A DNA stretch of 64,000 bases from Anthoceros angustus (GCA_010909165.1 VJWM01000221.1:1-64000); one strand, 5' to 3'. Positions 23,115-35,200 are shown, numbered from the stretch's first letter. Numbers and translations are program-made. Notes: generated by a model from the letters alone, not told the origin.

Positions 23115-24107
23115 AAGACACTTGATCCGAAAACAAAAGCAGTGCCAAAGGCGATCCAGTATACCTCGGACGAAGATGCTACCGAATTGTATGCATCATC
23201 GTGTGCTACGATCCTTTCAGGATTGAAAGAACCTTTTGGCTCCGTCCTTCAAGAGGACACCCCTCTCCTTGAGCGTGATGCGCTCCTCATACAACTCCTC
23301 CTCGATCGCATCTGGCGAAAGCACATTTCTAGGGTGATGTTGGAGCAGATGGCAAATTCCTCCTTCATTGTTGAGCTTCTCAAGGTTCAATTCTTGCCAA
23401 ACCTTTGCACCTTTGTACCTTGCGGTGGGAATCCATATGGTTCACCAAAAGCATCTTGCACACTTTCTTCTTATCAATCGTTTGGCCAAGCTCATGGTCC
23501 CTGATTTACGCACGTCTCCTTGAACATGAACACATGTGAAGCAAAATCAGCACCCGTTCAAGCACTTTGCCAGCCAAAAATCCTCGTCAGCGGCAGTGGA
23601 TTATTGGTGCCACAATCTGACGGAGTGTGGACCGGGAAAGTGGCAGTCACACACTTGCATACTTGCGTGTGTTGATTAGGAGTGACCTTCTCGATTATGC
23701 ATGCCAATTCACCTCCGCCACACTTGCTCAACATGGATTGCACAAGAGTGGACTTGCCCATTCTCCTCCCCAACCACAAGAATTACTTTATAGAAAATGC
23801 GGAGTTTCTCATCCGCCAAATGTCATGTATCACGGTATCGGTCCACAAACCGTAGGCGAGACTCTTGCTAACATCCCGTCTTCCTGCGAGGTTTGATGGA
23901 ACCGTGTTCCGGGAGCTTGGAGTGATTTCCGTTCAGAGTTTCAAAACATCCGGAGTGGTCCTGCGCATAATCGTCCTCTCCGACTCCAAATCTGCTGCTA
24001 CTCATCTTCTCATTCCAAGCACCAAGCAGCGAGAAAGTCTTCATCATACTTTCCCGGTTTACCTCGTCCTCTAGTATAATTTGTTTCGGTTCCATCGATT
24101 GCACCAT
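23115..24107 (-). pseudogene. GTPase domain, unit II (degraded)
   Basis: Homologous to 10275-11299. The P-loop region survives only in pieces: GKSTLVQSMLSKCGGGEL is read near 23745, while the preceding GEEN is disturbed by a loss at 23760. Short deletions throughout give no frame above about 80 codons. Confidence 0.6.
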
Positions 24108-24359
24108 GAGGCGGACGACACTACTTGGTCTTTGGGATTGCTACAATTCCTCACAGCCGCTAATCAGCTAGTATCGCCACTAGTGCATACGCAATTAAGT
24201 TTGGCTACGACACTAGCTCTGAGTACTGCGACTCTTGCGGGTCTCGGTTTACGATCAAACGGATGCTTGAGCATTGTTTTCATCAATCCCTCCATCATTA
24301 TGTTCAAATATGTCTTCTCTATTTCTCAAAGGAGCATGTCGCGGTGATAACCGCGAGAG

Positions 24360-24900
24360 TCGAGACCTTCAGCCGCAAGTCATCACGATGAGGGTTGCCA
24401 GGTGATTGTCGACACCTCCGCCAAACTTCGTGCGGAATTGAAAGGGTATTTGTGTGCGTGAGGAAAGGTTGTCTTTGCGGTGGGAGGGTCTAAACCGTGT
24501 AACAAGCTCCCATGGTCCTGGTCACGGTTGAAACACGTTTTAGGCGGGCAAAGGCGGTAATCGCTTCAGCCACAAGGCTATCCTCATAATCTTCACTCCA
24601 ATGGTTTGAAGGTGTTCTCTTTGTTGTCACCCGCGAGCATGTATCTCCGATTGGATTGTCTTATACGTGAGACAATCCTTTTCAGCGTCCATGCCTTCTA
24701 TATTTTGAAAGGCATAAATCACATGTACCTTTCTTCGCATCGCGAAACCTTGTCACCTCTGCATTACCATTTCAGAACGTCCTTAACCCTCGCCTCTCGA
24801 AACAAGAGCTCCGGATGTTCTCCGTCACGGACACAATAATCTTCTTGATGCAGTCTGCGACAACCAAGCATCTTAGGCGGTCCGAGTTCAACTAGAGGTG
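24360..24900 (-). pseudogene. Linker region, unit II (degraded)
   Basis: DNA alignment by eye to 11431-12110 is clear (for example GGGTATTTGTGTGCGTGAGG and ATTGGATTGTCTTA), but many small deletions destroy the frame. Confidence 0.55.
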
Positions 24901-24929
24901 GATCAACATGACAGGATCGTACAACTACG

Positions 24930-25936
24930 GTTGGTTGCCACTTGGACCACTTGAGGATTTTCACCAAGTAGACCGCCATTTTGTGAGACTTTATGTGCCT
25001 ACGTGATTTCGCCCGGCTCCTCCCGGCTTCAGCCGATGCTATGGTAGAAATTATCGGACTTCTCCCGCCCATGGGAACATACCCATCGTTACCGTTGTGT
25101 GAAGTCCGCACTCTGCGCTTCACCTCAGTGCAACTAGTTTGGTGATGTAGCTGCGGCCTTGAACAACATCTCTTGAGCGAAATCCCTCGCCCACCCAATC
25201 ACAGGAGATCGGCCACGTCCAGACAGGTATTTCAAACTTTCCTTCACGTCGTAAAGATCGCCAATTTCGGGGGCCTCACTTGATCGAAAATGGCCTTCTT
25301 CACGCCCTGCCAGGTCTTGTGGGCATTGCAAACCGATCAGGCGGGTTGTTGAAGACTCGGGAGCAGGTCCCCTGGTGTCACAATGTTGAAGAGCCTTTCC
25401 TCGATGCCATTCTTTCTCGGTAGCTTGCGGCTCGCGCCAATGTGGGGAGCCCCAAACCCATGCGATGACCCGAACTTGTCTAGTATTGTCCGGAGAAAAG
25501 TGGCCACTTGTGATAAGAACGGATGCCGCCTCCCAAGCTATGCCGCAGAACACCACTTTTGTGGGGGCCAGTAGCGTGGGTGTTGGACTTGAAGAGGTCG
25601 TGGAGGCGCGGCGGCGGCCAAAGGCGCCTCGATGGAAGAGGCCATCTGGACCGTCCATGCACCCGAGATCATTGTTGTTCGTTACCTCTGCACGGTGTCG
25701 ATCGGGCACGTTGCAGCTCTTGGTGCCCGGAAGCGGATGTGCCATCCACATCACAGCACACCATCTTCGTACCTCGTCCTCGGCCGCCGTGGTGTGGACG
25801 AACTCGGTGGTCCAGTGGGACCTTCGCACCTCACTTTGAGTTGAGCTTGGTCATGGTGAGGCGGCGGTGAGAAAACGCTGGCTCACAGCAGCCAGCAGCG
25901 GTGGAAGCTTCTGCATTGCCCTCGGCCAGTCGCCAT
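24930..25936 (-). pseudogene. Class-3 lipase domain, unit II (degraded)
   Basis: The ATG at 25936 and the TATA-like box at 25991-25999 are kept. The body is homologous to the intact lipase IV frame but carries about one small deletion every 20-40 bases. The GHSLGG codons are disrupted near 25535-25555 (GCTATGCCGCAGAAC against GCTATGCCCGCAGAAC). The longest open piece, 231 codons at 25134-25829, mixes frames and is not a real product. Confidence 0.65.
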
Positions 25937-25990
25937 GGGCCAACAATGTCCTTCACTCTGTCACCTCAAGCGGTAGGAAAAGGGTGAGAC

Positions 25991-25999
25991 TTTATAAAG
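25991..25999 (-). promoter_or_regulatory. TATA-like box of the unit II lipase gene
   Basis: TTTATAAAG lies 55 bases upstream of the ATG at 25936, as in unit I. Confidence 0.45.
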
Positions 26000-26084
26000 A
26001 GATGAGACTTTCTGAGAGGAGCAGGAACACTCCCATACACTACAGTAGGGCTTGATGTAGTCCTAGCCTTGAACCCCATCGATC

Positions 26085-26206
26085 GTGGCAGAGGTCCGGG
26101 TCCAACTAGAGGCGGATCATCATCATCAGGATGAGGGTGAACTAGAGTTTGCCGCCCACTGGACCACTTGAGGACTCTCTCCAAGTAGACCGCCATTCTG
26201 TGAGAC
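26085..26206 (-). other. Displaced piece of the lipase C-terminal coding region
   Basis: Between the unit II lipase promoter and TBC copy 2 lies a 120-base piece identical in kind to 36532-36652 (codes HPHPDDDDPPLVGPGP and part of RMAVYLERVLKW on the minus strand). It is joined to its neighbours at CCCCATCGATC on the left and TTCTGTGAGAC on the right, each an 11-base word shared by both parents. Confidence 0.7.
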
Positions 26207-27299
26207 ACGAACTTGAGGTGCTAACTCTAAGGTCGCGTACAAACATGTGGAGTTAGACGACGCACCGTGGACATTTTTCACAAAAACTTCGTTGAAGACA
26301 CGCTGCTGGACGTGACACCCTGTCAGGTTCTCCGGTAACAATCACTGAACAGAACACTTTCCAGCAATGCGGCGAGCATCCAGAAGGCCTGTTCCTCGGT
26401 TTTCATCACAAGGAGCAACAGTGCTGCCACATAGTTCATTCCCTGAATAGAGTAAGCAGGCTCGGCGTTATAATCCATCCATTCCCCAAAACCTTAACAG
26501 GACCTCAGATTCGAGTTAAAGCTTTTGATACACAGGAAAGGCACTCTACCTGGCAATAACCAATATCAGAATCTCGAAATGAGTAGGCAACGAGGACCCG
26601 ACGCAATGTAGCCTTCCTTCCTCGCTGTTCACCCAAGGATGAGATGGAAATGTCCTGGATAGATCCTACAGGACGTCACACCCAGTAAGATGTTGCCTTG
26701 CCTCAGGAGGCCTTCAAGTTAAGCAAGTTGGCAGATGGGGCCACCACGTCTACAGACATCTCCTGCTTTGGAACGAGCTCAAATGGGAAACTTACCCGGT
26801 CAATCTGGTGTGTCGCAGGGGTTTGCCTATCAACCACAGCTTCAGTGAGGTCCTGGTAGTAACTATCGGGCACTGTGGATCGCTTCTTGGCAGCCCCAGA
26901 CAAAGCCTGCCAAACTCGAGGTCTCAGAGACGGAGGGATGCCTTTCCAAATCAGCTTCTTCAGCTGGACAGACCTTATTAGGTTGGATATGGAGAGATGA
27001 CACAAGGTTGCCCTGCTCAGAATGAGCCGAAATTTCCGGCTGCAGATACCATCCTGCACCCTTGTTTGCCTCCATAGCCCACCACACCCGACCCTGCTCG
27101 GCAACCTCTCCTTCACGAGATTGAAAACCACAGCATCTTCAGCTGACAGCTCGAGACAGAATCCATACATATCTACAACTTTAACGGTGATGTTCTTCCG
27201 TGTGTGAGTCAATCCTCTGCTCTCCACTCAGGTTTCCCAGGATAACCTCGAACCAGGGCATCCTGAGAACCTCCCAAACGCTCAAAGCCGAACATATTC
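26207..27299 (-). pseudogene. TBC-domain RabGAP, copy 2
   Basis: Near-identical to copy 1 for exons A to C. Exon A is open from 27227 to 26703 because a one-base loss (GAGAGGTTGCC against GAGAGGGTTGCC) compensates for the frameshift shared by both copies. The exon A donor, ATTGACCGGGTAAGT, is intact here. Exon B has a one-base loss in GGAAGGCTACATTG and exon C has one near TTACCGGAGAAC. The gene is cut at 26206, losing the STEWFLC exon. The two copies carry partly complementary lesions, so neither encodes a working RabGAP. Confidence 0.8.
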
Positions 27300-27439
27300 G
27301 TGGCTGTTCCACGGGATGACGCTAGGGTTGCTGTAGGACTTCCCCAAATAAATTTAGCCGCTCTTGGCTCTTCCGAATCCTCCACCAGCGGCTCGCGTGC
27401 ACGTTTTGAGACTCGCATGTCGTCTGAAGAACCCCAACT

Positions 27440-28650
27440 GTCTGTCTGCGCTCAGTAGACCTCAGTTACACTCCTGCTCCGATTCTCATATGTTAGATAA
27501 ATATTTCGGTTACACTCCTGGTCTGATTCGCTGCTAGTATGATCCTCATGTGCTGGACATATGTCAGTCACATTGCACGCTTCATCCCGCACTCATGCAG
27601 CTTTCAAATGACCAAGCCTCGGCAGCAAAACCACCTGACAAACATACCACAAAATCCATCAAAGAGCCGTTCCCATCCACTATCCTCACCACTACAGCAA
27701 TCCTGGAAAGGCAGAACTGGCAAATCACTTCACCAAGCCAGAATGCCAGCGATTCCCCTCCTGAACAGGACGAGAGGTTGCAAATGAGTCGAACCGCAAA
27801 CGTACAGGTTGCCAAATTCCGACCACAGCTCGGAAGGCTGATTTCCGGCACTCTTGCGCATCAACGATCAGCAGACCTAAAGGCACTCGAAAACACTCTA
27901 ACCACGAATCACAGCAAGCGCAATGTCTGCTACGCCGCAGAGCAAGCGCTCCCGTTCGGCATCACACAACCCCAGCAGAACACATGATGCGCCAGTTCAA
28001 ATTCGAACGAAGCAAGCCAGAAAGAAAACACGGAAACCGTACATGCCATTCGAAAACATGCAGCCACTCAAAACAGGACAGCAAGCTTGAGTCACAGCTA
28101 CCGGCAAGCACAATCCACTTCAACAAAACTCACCAGGCACAGATCGGGCACAGCGCATCCGTCCTCAAGCACACGGTCACCCCGCTCCTGGAAGTCGCAG
28201 CTAGCCCTGACCGAGATCCGCTCCCACGGCTCCAACGGTCTCCGTCTTCACCAAACCGGCAGCAGCGCAGGAAACAGGAACAAGCAGCGCAGCGGGGCAA
28301 CAGAACCCGGCGTCTGAGAGCGGAAGCTGGCGGAAGGGCCGGGCATAACCGACAAACAAAAGCAAAGCGCCACCGATCCACGGCCCAGCCAGCCACCTTG
28401 CGGGAGCGCGCATCAAGCCCGAGGCTCAAAATCGCAGATTTTCCCGCCCGCTGCACAAGCAAAGCAGCAGGCGGCATTGCACCAACCAGCTGCGGGCGCG
28501 TGGGGTTTGCGACAGAGGAGGAGGCGGAGAAGCAACAGCAGAAGCAGCAGTCATGTAGCAGATGTGAAGACGTAGAGCATGGGCGCTAACAGAGATGTGG
28601 AGCATGTGGAGCGCTAACAGAGATGTGGGGCGTTGCCTTCGCACAAGCTG
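27440..28650. repeat. S block, copy 2
   Basis: It matches 16750-17950. The plus-strand open frame of copy 1 is split here into 145 and 201 codons by an indel near 27985, which argues against protein function. Confidence 0.75.
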
Positions 28651-28977
28651 TTACGGCCCGACGACCACGTGCCAGGATAACTTGCACTTAGCCTTGCCAA
28701 CTGGAACGAGGCTACCTGGAAGAAGAAGTCGCACGACCGTCGGCGCCGCGTTAGAGAATCCCACTGGGAGTGTGTCACCGGCTGCCACAGCGAAATAGAA
28801 AAGGCCGCAAGTCTCCCGGTCGTGAGGGAAATGGCCCAGTGTACACAAGGGGAATGTGGAGACTTTATAAAAGGAACGAGATGGGAAATCCCATGTACCC
28901 GGAGGCGAAAAAAAGGGACAACCACGACGGGGCACCAGGTTAGAGGCGTGCCCCACTAATATACCCTATAACCCCAA
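28651..28977 (+). mobile_element. LTR-like segment, copy 3
   Basis: It begins TGTTACGGCCCGACGACCAC and runs to CCCTATAACCCC, then into the array tail. It carries the TTTATAAAAGG box near 28866. Confidence 0.4.
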
Positions 28978-29189
28978 TCGTCCCAAGATGTTGCCGTTCG
29001 AGATAGGGAAGGGCCTACTTATCATTGGTGCCACATCTCCACTCGTGATCATCCTAAAGATTGCTGGCCAACACCCTTTGTAGGAATGGAAACCCGTTGC
29101 CTGAAATATGCCACACAACTTGGAAGGGGAGCCCCTATCTCGTTGTGTAGGCCCTTGCACTCCTTGATAAAGCAGAAAAACCTTACCTA

Positions 29190-29640
29190 AGGCCCATGGG
29201 TTTCAATGGCAAGGGGATGAAAATGCGACCTTGTTGCATGTGCCCTTTTCTAGTTCGCTCCCTTAACACGGAGGTTGATGATGACATATTACCTTCGCGG
29301 AATCGCTGGTTGGGTCGGTGGCTTGAACGTCCGCCAGATCATCCCAGCAGAAAAGGTCGGCTTTGATAGAGGCCATTAGGCGGGCTTTGATAGAGGCATA
29401 GGCTTTGATAGAGAGCGCCATTTGAGCTTTGATAGAGCATATTGAGCTTTTGATAGAGGCATTGGCTATCTTCACCCTCCTTGAAAGGAAGAAACCGCTC
29501 TCCTTGGCCGCCGAGGACATGGCGTCTTGACGGTACGTCATTGTGTAGCAATGCCAGGCGAGAAACTTCAGCGGTGAAAGAAGGCTGCGATTGAATGCAG
29601 GCGGGCCGGGACCTAGGAACACCCTTCCTAAGCAAGGCCG
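29190..29640 (-). pseudogene. Retroelement endonuclease tail, remnant 5 (scrambled)
   Basis: Only short pieces of the minus-strand protein remain (KADLF, ATDPTSDS). A local expansion of GCTTTGATAGAGGC has replaced the centre. Confidence 0.45.
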
Positions 29641-30536
29641 AGGCGAGGATCGTGGGACGAGGAATGACACGAGGTAGGTGGTAACACCAAGGCTTATATA
29701 GCTCCATATACTGAATTTTCTATTTAGTCGCGTAGGTAACACGAGAAGGCTTATATAAGAAGCTACATATACGGTGAATTTTCTATTTAGTCACGTGATG
29801 GGTCCCCTAACATTTTGTGATTCTTACAATACATCATCACAATCAATGCATTAAAAATATTTTTTTTCTCGACTTAAAAATAAGATTAATAGGTTTTAGT
29901 TACTCAACCAACGGAGGATCATGTATATCACCCAAATCTCCTCCTACAAGACTTTTATTTTCAACGTTTATCATTCAGGTTCTCAAGACACCCCGATTAC
30001 TACTCCAGTAATAGGAGCAAGTATATGTTTTCCACTACTATTGGTTAGAAGGGTGTGGCACAAAGTGGAAAAGTGGAGACCTTGAGGCGCAAGGTGTGGA
30101 GAAGTTGATGGCAGGCACAGGGGTGGGCCCATGCCAAATGTCTTAAGATTCAGCGATGCACAAGGTCTTTACTACTAGTTCAAGTTTTTGATCACGAGAT
30201 AAAGGATAAAGGGTAAGTCAAGATGAGGACATATTTAGATTCGAGGTTCACAAAAGGGTTGAAAGCTAGAAGGAACCCTTTAAAATGAAAAAATAAAAAA
30301 TATGTAGAGAACAAAATGCCAAAACTCAAGGGCAAGTGCGCACTTATATCCTAAAAATAAATTTTTTGGGTTTGTTTCATTGTTTTGATTTTTGTTCATT
30401 TTGAGAATGAACCGTTTGAATCGGAAGCATGAACTATGGGTTCATGCCTCTAGTCTTGACCCCAGTGCTCACACAAGTGCGTATTCTTAAAGTCTACATT
30501 TCTAATCCCATTGTTTACTATAGTGAACTTTCTATA

Positions 30537-31983
30537 AGCGATCCCCCCCAAATTGGAACTCTATAAATGGGATTCCTACCAAATGGGACCTCCCATCCTA
30601 CTTTCTTTAATTTCCAATGTAATAAATTGGACTTTTCCTAAATGGTAATTGGGACCTGAAACAACACATTCATGTTGGTTTCATCTCTATGGGACTTCTA
30701 ATTTTTTACTAAAAAAATAAAGAAGAAAAAGAATCGATTATTTAGAACCATAGACTTTTAGGTGATTGAAGACTCTTAAAATAAGCTTTTTCCTTTATGA
30801 TAGGTAGGTTTTGATGTTGCTTAGTGCTAGCTTTCAAACAACCTTCGTACCCAAAGGAGTGGTTCAACGGTAATGAAATAATTATTTTGAAAACTATAAG
30901 GTTAACATACATATTAATATTTTTAAAATTTCAACATTTATAAAAATAATCTTATAAAATTTCAACTTATTAAAATACATAGTATCTATATACAACTAAT
31001 AGATGTGTGTCCATAAACAAGCCCCAATCTTCGACTCCACTCCGTGAGGTTGTAGCCAAGCGGTCGCGATCTGACCTCGGTTGTTGGCGTCACCTCGCGA
31101 CCATTATATAGCGACCTTGCAGGCCCTGGCTTGTGCCATCAGACCAGCACCGCCGGGCATACCATCGCGGTCGCATCTCGCTCATGAGCCTCAGAGGCGC
31201 CTGTGAGCTCGCGGAGCCTCACGAAATTCTTGGGGCTCGCGGGCCTCACGAGGCTGGTCTGGGGCTCGCGAGAGCCTCACCGTTGCCATCTGTGACTCAT
31301 GATTTCGATCTGTGACTCGGAGCCTCCACCCAGTTGCATCTGTGATCAGCGAGGTTCTTGTCTGAGCTCGAGCCTCGCGGCATTCTTGCATCGAGCTCGC
31401 ATGAGCCTCGAAAACTTCTTGCTCTGGGGCTCGCGAATACAGGTGCGCATCTGTGACTCCTTGAGCCTCGCGACGCTTTTGTCTTACTCGCGACCTCCTT
31501 GACTCTGCATCTGTGGGGCTCATGAGCCTCACAAGCTTCTTTGCAGAGCTCATTTATCTCCCGGCCCACTCTGTGACCTCATGCGGCCTCGAAAAATCGC
31601 GAAATGCTGGCAGGTAGCCTCAGGTTCTGTGCACAGTGGGCAAGTAAGCCTCTGACCGGGTTGAGGACCTCATGGGAGGCTCTGCGACTCAGCCTCATAC
31701 TGATCAGGTTGCTCGCCTAGTTCGGCTTTTAGACTCTTAAATATTTAGTTGATTTTAAGCATAATAGCTTTTAGATTTTCACTTTATTAATTAATTAATT
31801 AACCCAGAATCACCGTATGAGAAGTGGTAAAAGTTATTTTTGGTTAAATCTATCAATCAAAAATTTAAAAATTTCTTTTGGTTATTTTTAAGTTTTAATA
31901 TTTTTAAATTTAAAATATTAAAACACCTCATAATGGGACTTCTAAGCCTTAGAACCCAGGTCCCAATTAGAGGGTGGATTGTA
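30537..31983. mobile_element. Insertion in R1, possibly a non-autonomous DNA transposon
   Basis: Compared with unit II, about 1.45 kb is inserted after TTTCTATA. The left end reads GATCCCCCCAAATTGGAAC; the right end, read in reverse, is AATCCACCCTCTAATTGGGA, an imperfect inverted match of about 20 bases. A TA or ATA target duplication is possible but not clear. It is mostly AT-rich with no transposase frame, and it contains the GC-rich minisatellite at 31160-31570. Confidence 0.5.
31160..31570. repeat. Degenerate minisatellite, GAGCCTCGCGA / GCATCTGTGACTC motifs
   Basis: The words GAGCCTC, GGGGCTCGCGA and GCATCTGTGACTC alternate every 55-75 bases, with strong GC contrast to the AT-rich flanks. 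Its frames are open by composition only. Confidence 0.7.
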
Positions 31984-32767
31984 CTCATGTTTGATCGAGG
32001 CTGGGCAGTGCGCGAAACGGTCACATTCATTCATTAAGTCACCCAGGAGTAAGGAGGTCCAAATATCCGCTTGTGTATGGGTCCATGCAAAGATGGCACT
32101 TGCTCAATGGAGGGAGCCACGAGGACTAGCTCGTTACGGAAGCTATCTCTATCACTCCCAATCTTAGGATTTACTGGAGCTATTTTTAAGCTATTTAAGA
32201 TGTCATAATCTAGAATAAGGGAAGGGTATGCTTGCCACTAGACACGAAGATGCGCGCCTCATTCAAGTCCTCTTGATAATTAATCCCTTTGCAGGTTGCC
32301 GAAGGAAAGCCACCACAGAACACGATTGCCGGAAGAAAGCCACCACCAAACGCAAGGTGACAAAAAATACAATGTTTCTGTGGGTGCTTAATTCTTTATC
32401 ATATATTAAATTATACATATTATGATTTATGTATACAAACGATTCAAGATCTCCTCCATATGGGGGGGTGTGTGTGGAGACGAAGTAAACGGGAATAAAC
32501 TTAGCGTGTCTTTCGGACTCGGTGCAGAGATATCGACGAACCCCGTTTTTTGAGTAGGATGTGATGCCCAATCATATTTATCTTGGTTCTTATTCTTCGC
32601 TTTAACAATTAATCATAACAAGAAATACAAATAATATATCCTTGTTGAATTGAGCCAAGAAAGGCCACAAGGAGAGCATGCAGTTCCAGCCATGCTACCG
32701 ATATATAATCGCTTTGCCCGGAAAAACCAAATGAAAGTAGGGTTTCGCCAACTCATGATTGAAATGT

Positions 32768-33370
32768 ACAAGCGCTATGCTCCTTGCTCATGCATCACAA
32801 ATTGGGCTGCCGAGCCATTCACAATCATAAAACACCATCCAAATTTGACAAACAATGCAACAATCTACACCCACACAAATACCGTGAACTGGCCGAACTA
32901 CTTGTCAAGGAGAAGTGGCAAACTGAATTGCAACCAGAAATCATCTGCGAATGGAGGGAAGAAGACATCCGAAGCTTCTTGGTTTTTCCACATCCATCAC
33001 AAGATCACGGGTTTGCTTCAAAGAATCATCCAAGCAGGCGGCCAACAATCATGACATCCACGCCATAAGCTCAATACACTCAATCGCATCCTACGATGCT
33101 GCACTCAAACTCACTATGCAACTTGACGCGGTGCCAGCATTTGGAGACTCGATTTCAATCCCTTCTCGAAATAGTATTTTGCAATCTCTCTACTGCAGCG
33201 GGCCTTCTACAATGTCTTTCTCCCAATTAGAGTTTCTCACCGTGTCGCCGGTGAGAATTGCCTCCGCCCCGGCTATCGCCCGACTCCACAAGCATCTTTC
33301 AAAGGGATAAGAGCCCTTGCAACCTAGTCGAACATTGTCCAACTCCGCTCTTGTCGCTTTTGGTCTTGTA
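32768..33370 (+). repeat. R2 block, unit III
   Basis: The plus strand encodes AELLVKEKWQTELQPEIICE followed by WREEDIRS, the longest version of this conserved stretch. No family is recognised. It breaks after about 40 residues. Confidence 0.4.
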
Positions 33371-33419
33371 CTCCTATCCATGCCTCGTGATGGACCATAA
33401 AAAGCAAGACACTTAAAAA

Positions 33420-34428
33420 CAAAAGCAGGCAAGCGATCCGGTATACCTCGGCGAGGATGCTACCGTGTATGCATCATGGTACTCTGATCCTTTAGGATTG
33501 AAAGAACCTTTTCGCTGGCTCTCCTTCAAGAGGACACCCTCTCCTTGAGCGTGATGCCTCCTCATACATTTCCTCCTCTGATCGCAATACCGTGAAAAGT
33601 ACATTTTGTAGGGTGATGTTGGAACAGCTGGCAAATTCCTCCTTGAGACGCTGAAGCTTCTCAAGGTTCAATTCTTCCCAAACCATTGCAACCCTTGTAC
33701 CTTGCAGGTGGGAATCCATACGGTTCACCAAAAGCATCTGCTTCGCAACCGGGCACACTTTCTTTTTATCAATCGTTTGGGCAAGCTCATGGTCCTGTTC
33801 TCGTCTCCTTGAACATCGCCATCGCCAAGCAAAATCGCACCCGTTCCAAGCACCTTTGCCAGCCAAAAATCCTCGTGTGACAGGTGGTATTGGTGCCCAC
33901 ATCCTGCAGGTGACTTGTGTGACCCTGGAAAGTGGCGAGTCACACCATGACTTGCATACTTGCCGTGTGTTCGATTAGAGTGGCTTGTCGATTATGCATG
34001 CCAATTCACCTCCACACTTGCTCAACATGGATTGCACAAGAGTGGACTTGCCACATTCTCCTCCCAACCCACAGAATTACTTTATAGAAAATGCGGAGTT
34101 TCTCATCGCCTGCAAATGTCATGCATCACGGCGCTCGGTCCACAAACCGTGTAGCTGACTCTTGCGTTAGTGTCCGTCTTCTGCGAGGTTTGATGGAATC
34201 CGTGTTCCGGGAGCTTGGAGGTCGATTTGTTTCATGCTTGTTTCCAAAACATCCGGAGTGCTCCTGCATAATCTCCTCTCCAGCTCCAGTACTGCCAGAA
34301 ATACTGCCACTGGTGCTCATCTCCTCGTCCGAGCACCAACCCGGCGACTTGAGAAAGTCTTCATCATACTTTCCGATTTTACCTCGTCCTCTAGTATAAT
34401 TTGTTTGGTTCCACTTCAAATGCACCAT
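33420..34428 (-). pseudogene. GTPase domain, unit III
   Basis: This copy shows the second half of the GTPase best: ELAQTIDKKKVCPVAKQMLL then VNRMDSH (an NKxD-like G4 motif) and LKEEFASCSNITLQNVLFT (a G5-like region) on the minus strand at 33790-33600. The P-loop half at 34020-34090 is interrupted (GGGAGGAGAATGTGGCAAG lacks one base). Together with unit I it defines the whole domain. Confidence 0.6.
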
Positions 34429-34619
34429 GAAGTGCGACCCTAAGCATTGCTACCATTCCTCCACAGCTAATCACCTGTACTCCACTAATTCTTGATTAAG
34501 TTGAAAGCTCGACACTAGCTGGAAAATTACTGACTCTTCGGTCTCGGTTTACGATCAAACACGGATGCTTGAATCGTAGGTTTTCATCAATCCCTCCTTC
34601 ATTCTTTGAAATATGTCTT

Positions 34620-35200
34620 CTCTATTTTCCCTTGAGGAGCGTTGCCAGTGATAACCTGCCATCAGAATCGAGACCTCGTCCAAGTCATCCACTGATGAGG
34701 GTTGCAGCGTGATTGGTCGACGATGGCTAAAACTTCGTGCAGGAATTGAAAGGGTATTTGTGTGCGTGAGGAAAGGTTGTCGCTGCGGTGGGAGGGTCTA
34801 ACGTGTAGCAACCAGCTCCATGGTCCCAGACTGTTGAAGCACGTGTCCCGAGGGCGAGCTTGCAAAGGCATCGGAAATACGCCTCAACCACAAGGCTATC
34901 CTCATTCTTCACGCACAATGGTTTGAAGGTGTTCGGATCGCCTTTGTTGTCTTGAAGCATGTGACAATCTCCAGTTGGATTGTCTTATCGTGAGCAGATC
35001 CTTTCAAGGCGTCCATGCCTTTATGTCGGTGAAAGGCATAAATCACATGTACCTTGTCTTAGCATACGCAAACCTTTCCACCTCTGCGTACCATTTCACA
35101 GAACGTCCTTAACCCTAGCCTCTCGAAACAAGAGCTCCAGATGTTCTCCCGTCACGGACACAATAATCTTCTTGATGCGAGTCTGCGAAACATCGCATCT
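34620..35200 (-). pseudogene. Linker region, unit III (degraded)
   Basis: Homologous to the unit I and IV linkers. SLVVEAYFRCLCKLALGTRA is readable near 34890-34830, with frameshifts on both sides. Confidence 0.55.

Larger units (their letters stand above)
29185..32767. repeat. R1 repeat, unit III, interrupted by a 1.45-kb insertion
   Basis: R1 runs 29185 to about 30536, is interrupted, and resumes from about 31984 to 32767. The uninterrupted form is seen at 21610-21650. Its endonuclease remnant is heavily rearranged, with GCTTTGATAGAGGC repeated five times at 29358-29460. Confidence 0.8.

Noticed and set aside
25134-25829. 231-codon minus-strand frame in unit II as an intact protein
   Set aside because: Alignment to the lipase IV frame shows that it jumps between reading frames at each small deletion, so it is an accidental open stretch in a pseudogene.
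31050-31090. tRNA-like A box (GTAGCCAAGCGGTCGC) suggesting a tRNA gene or SINE
   Set aside because: No matching B box or cloverleaf could be folded in the following 60-80 bases, and no A-rich tail or target duplication is seen.
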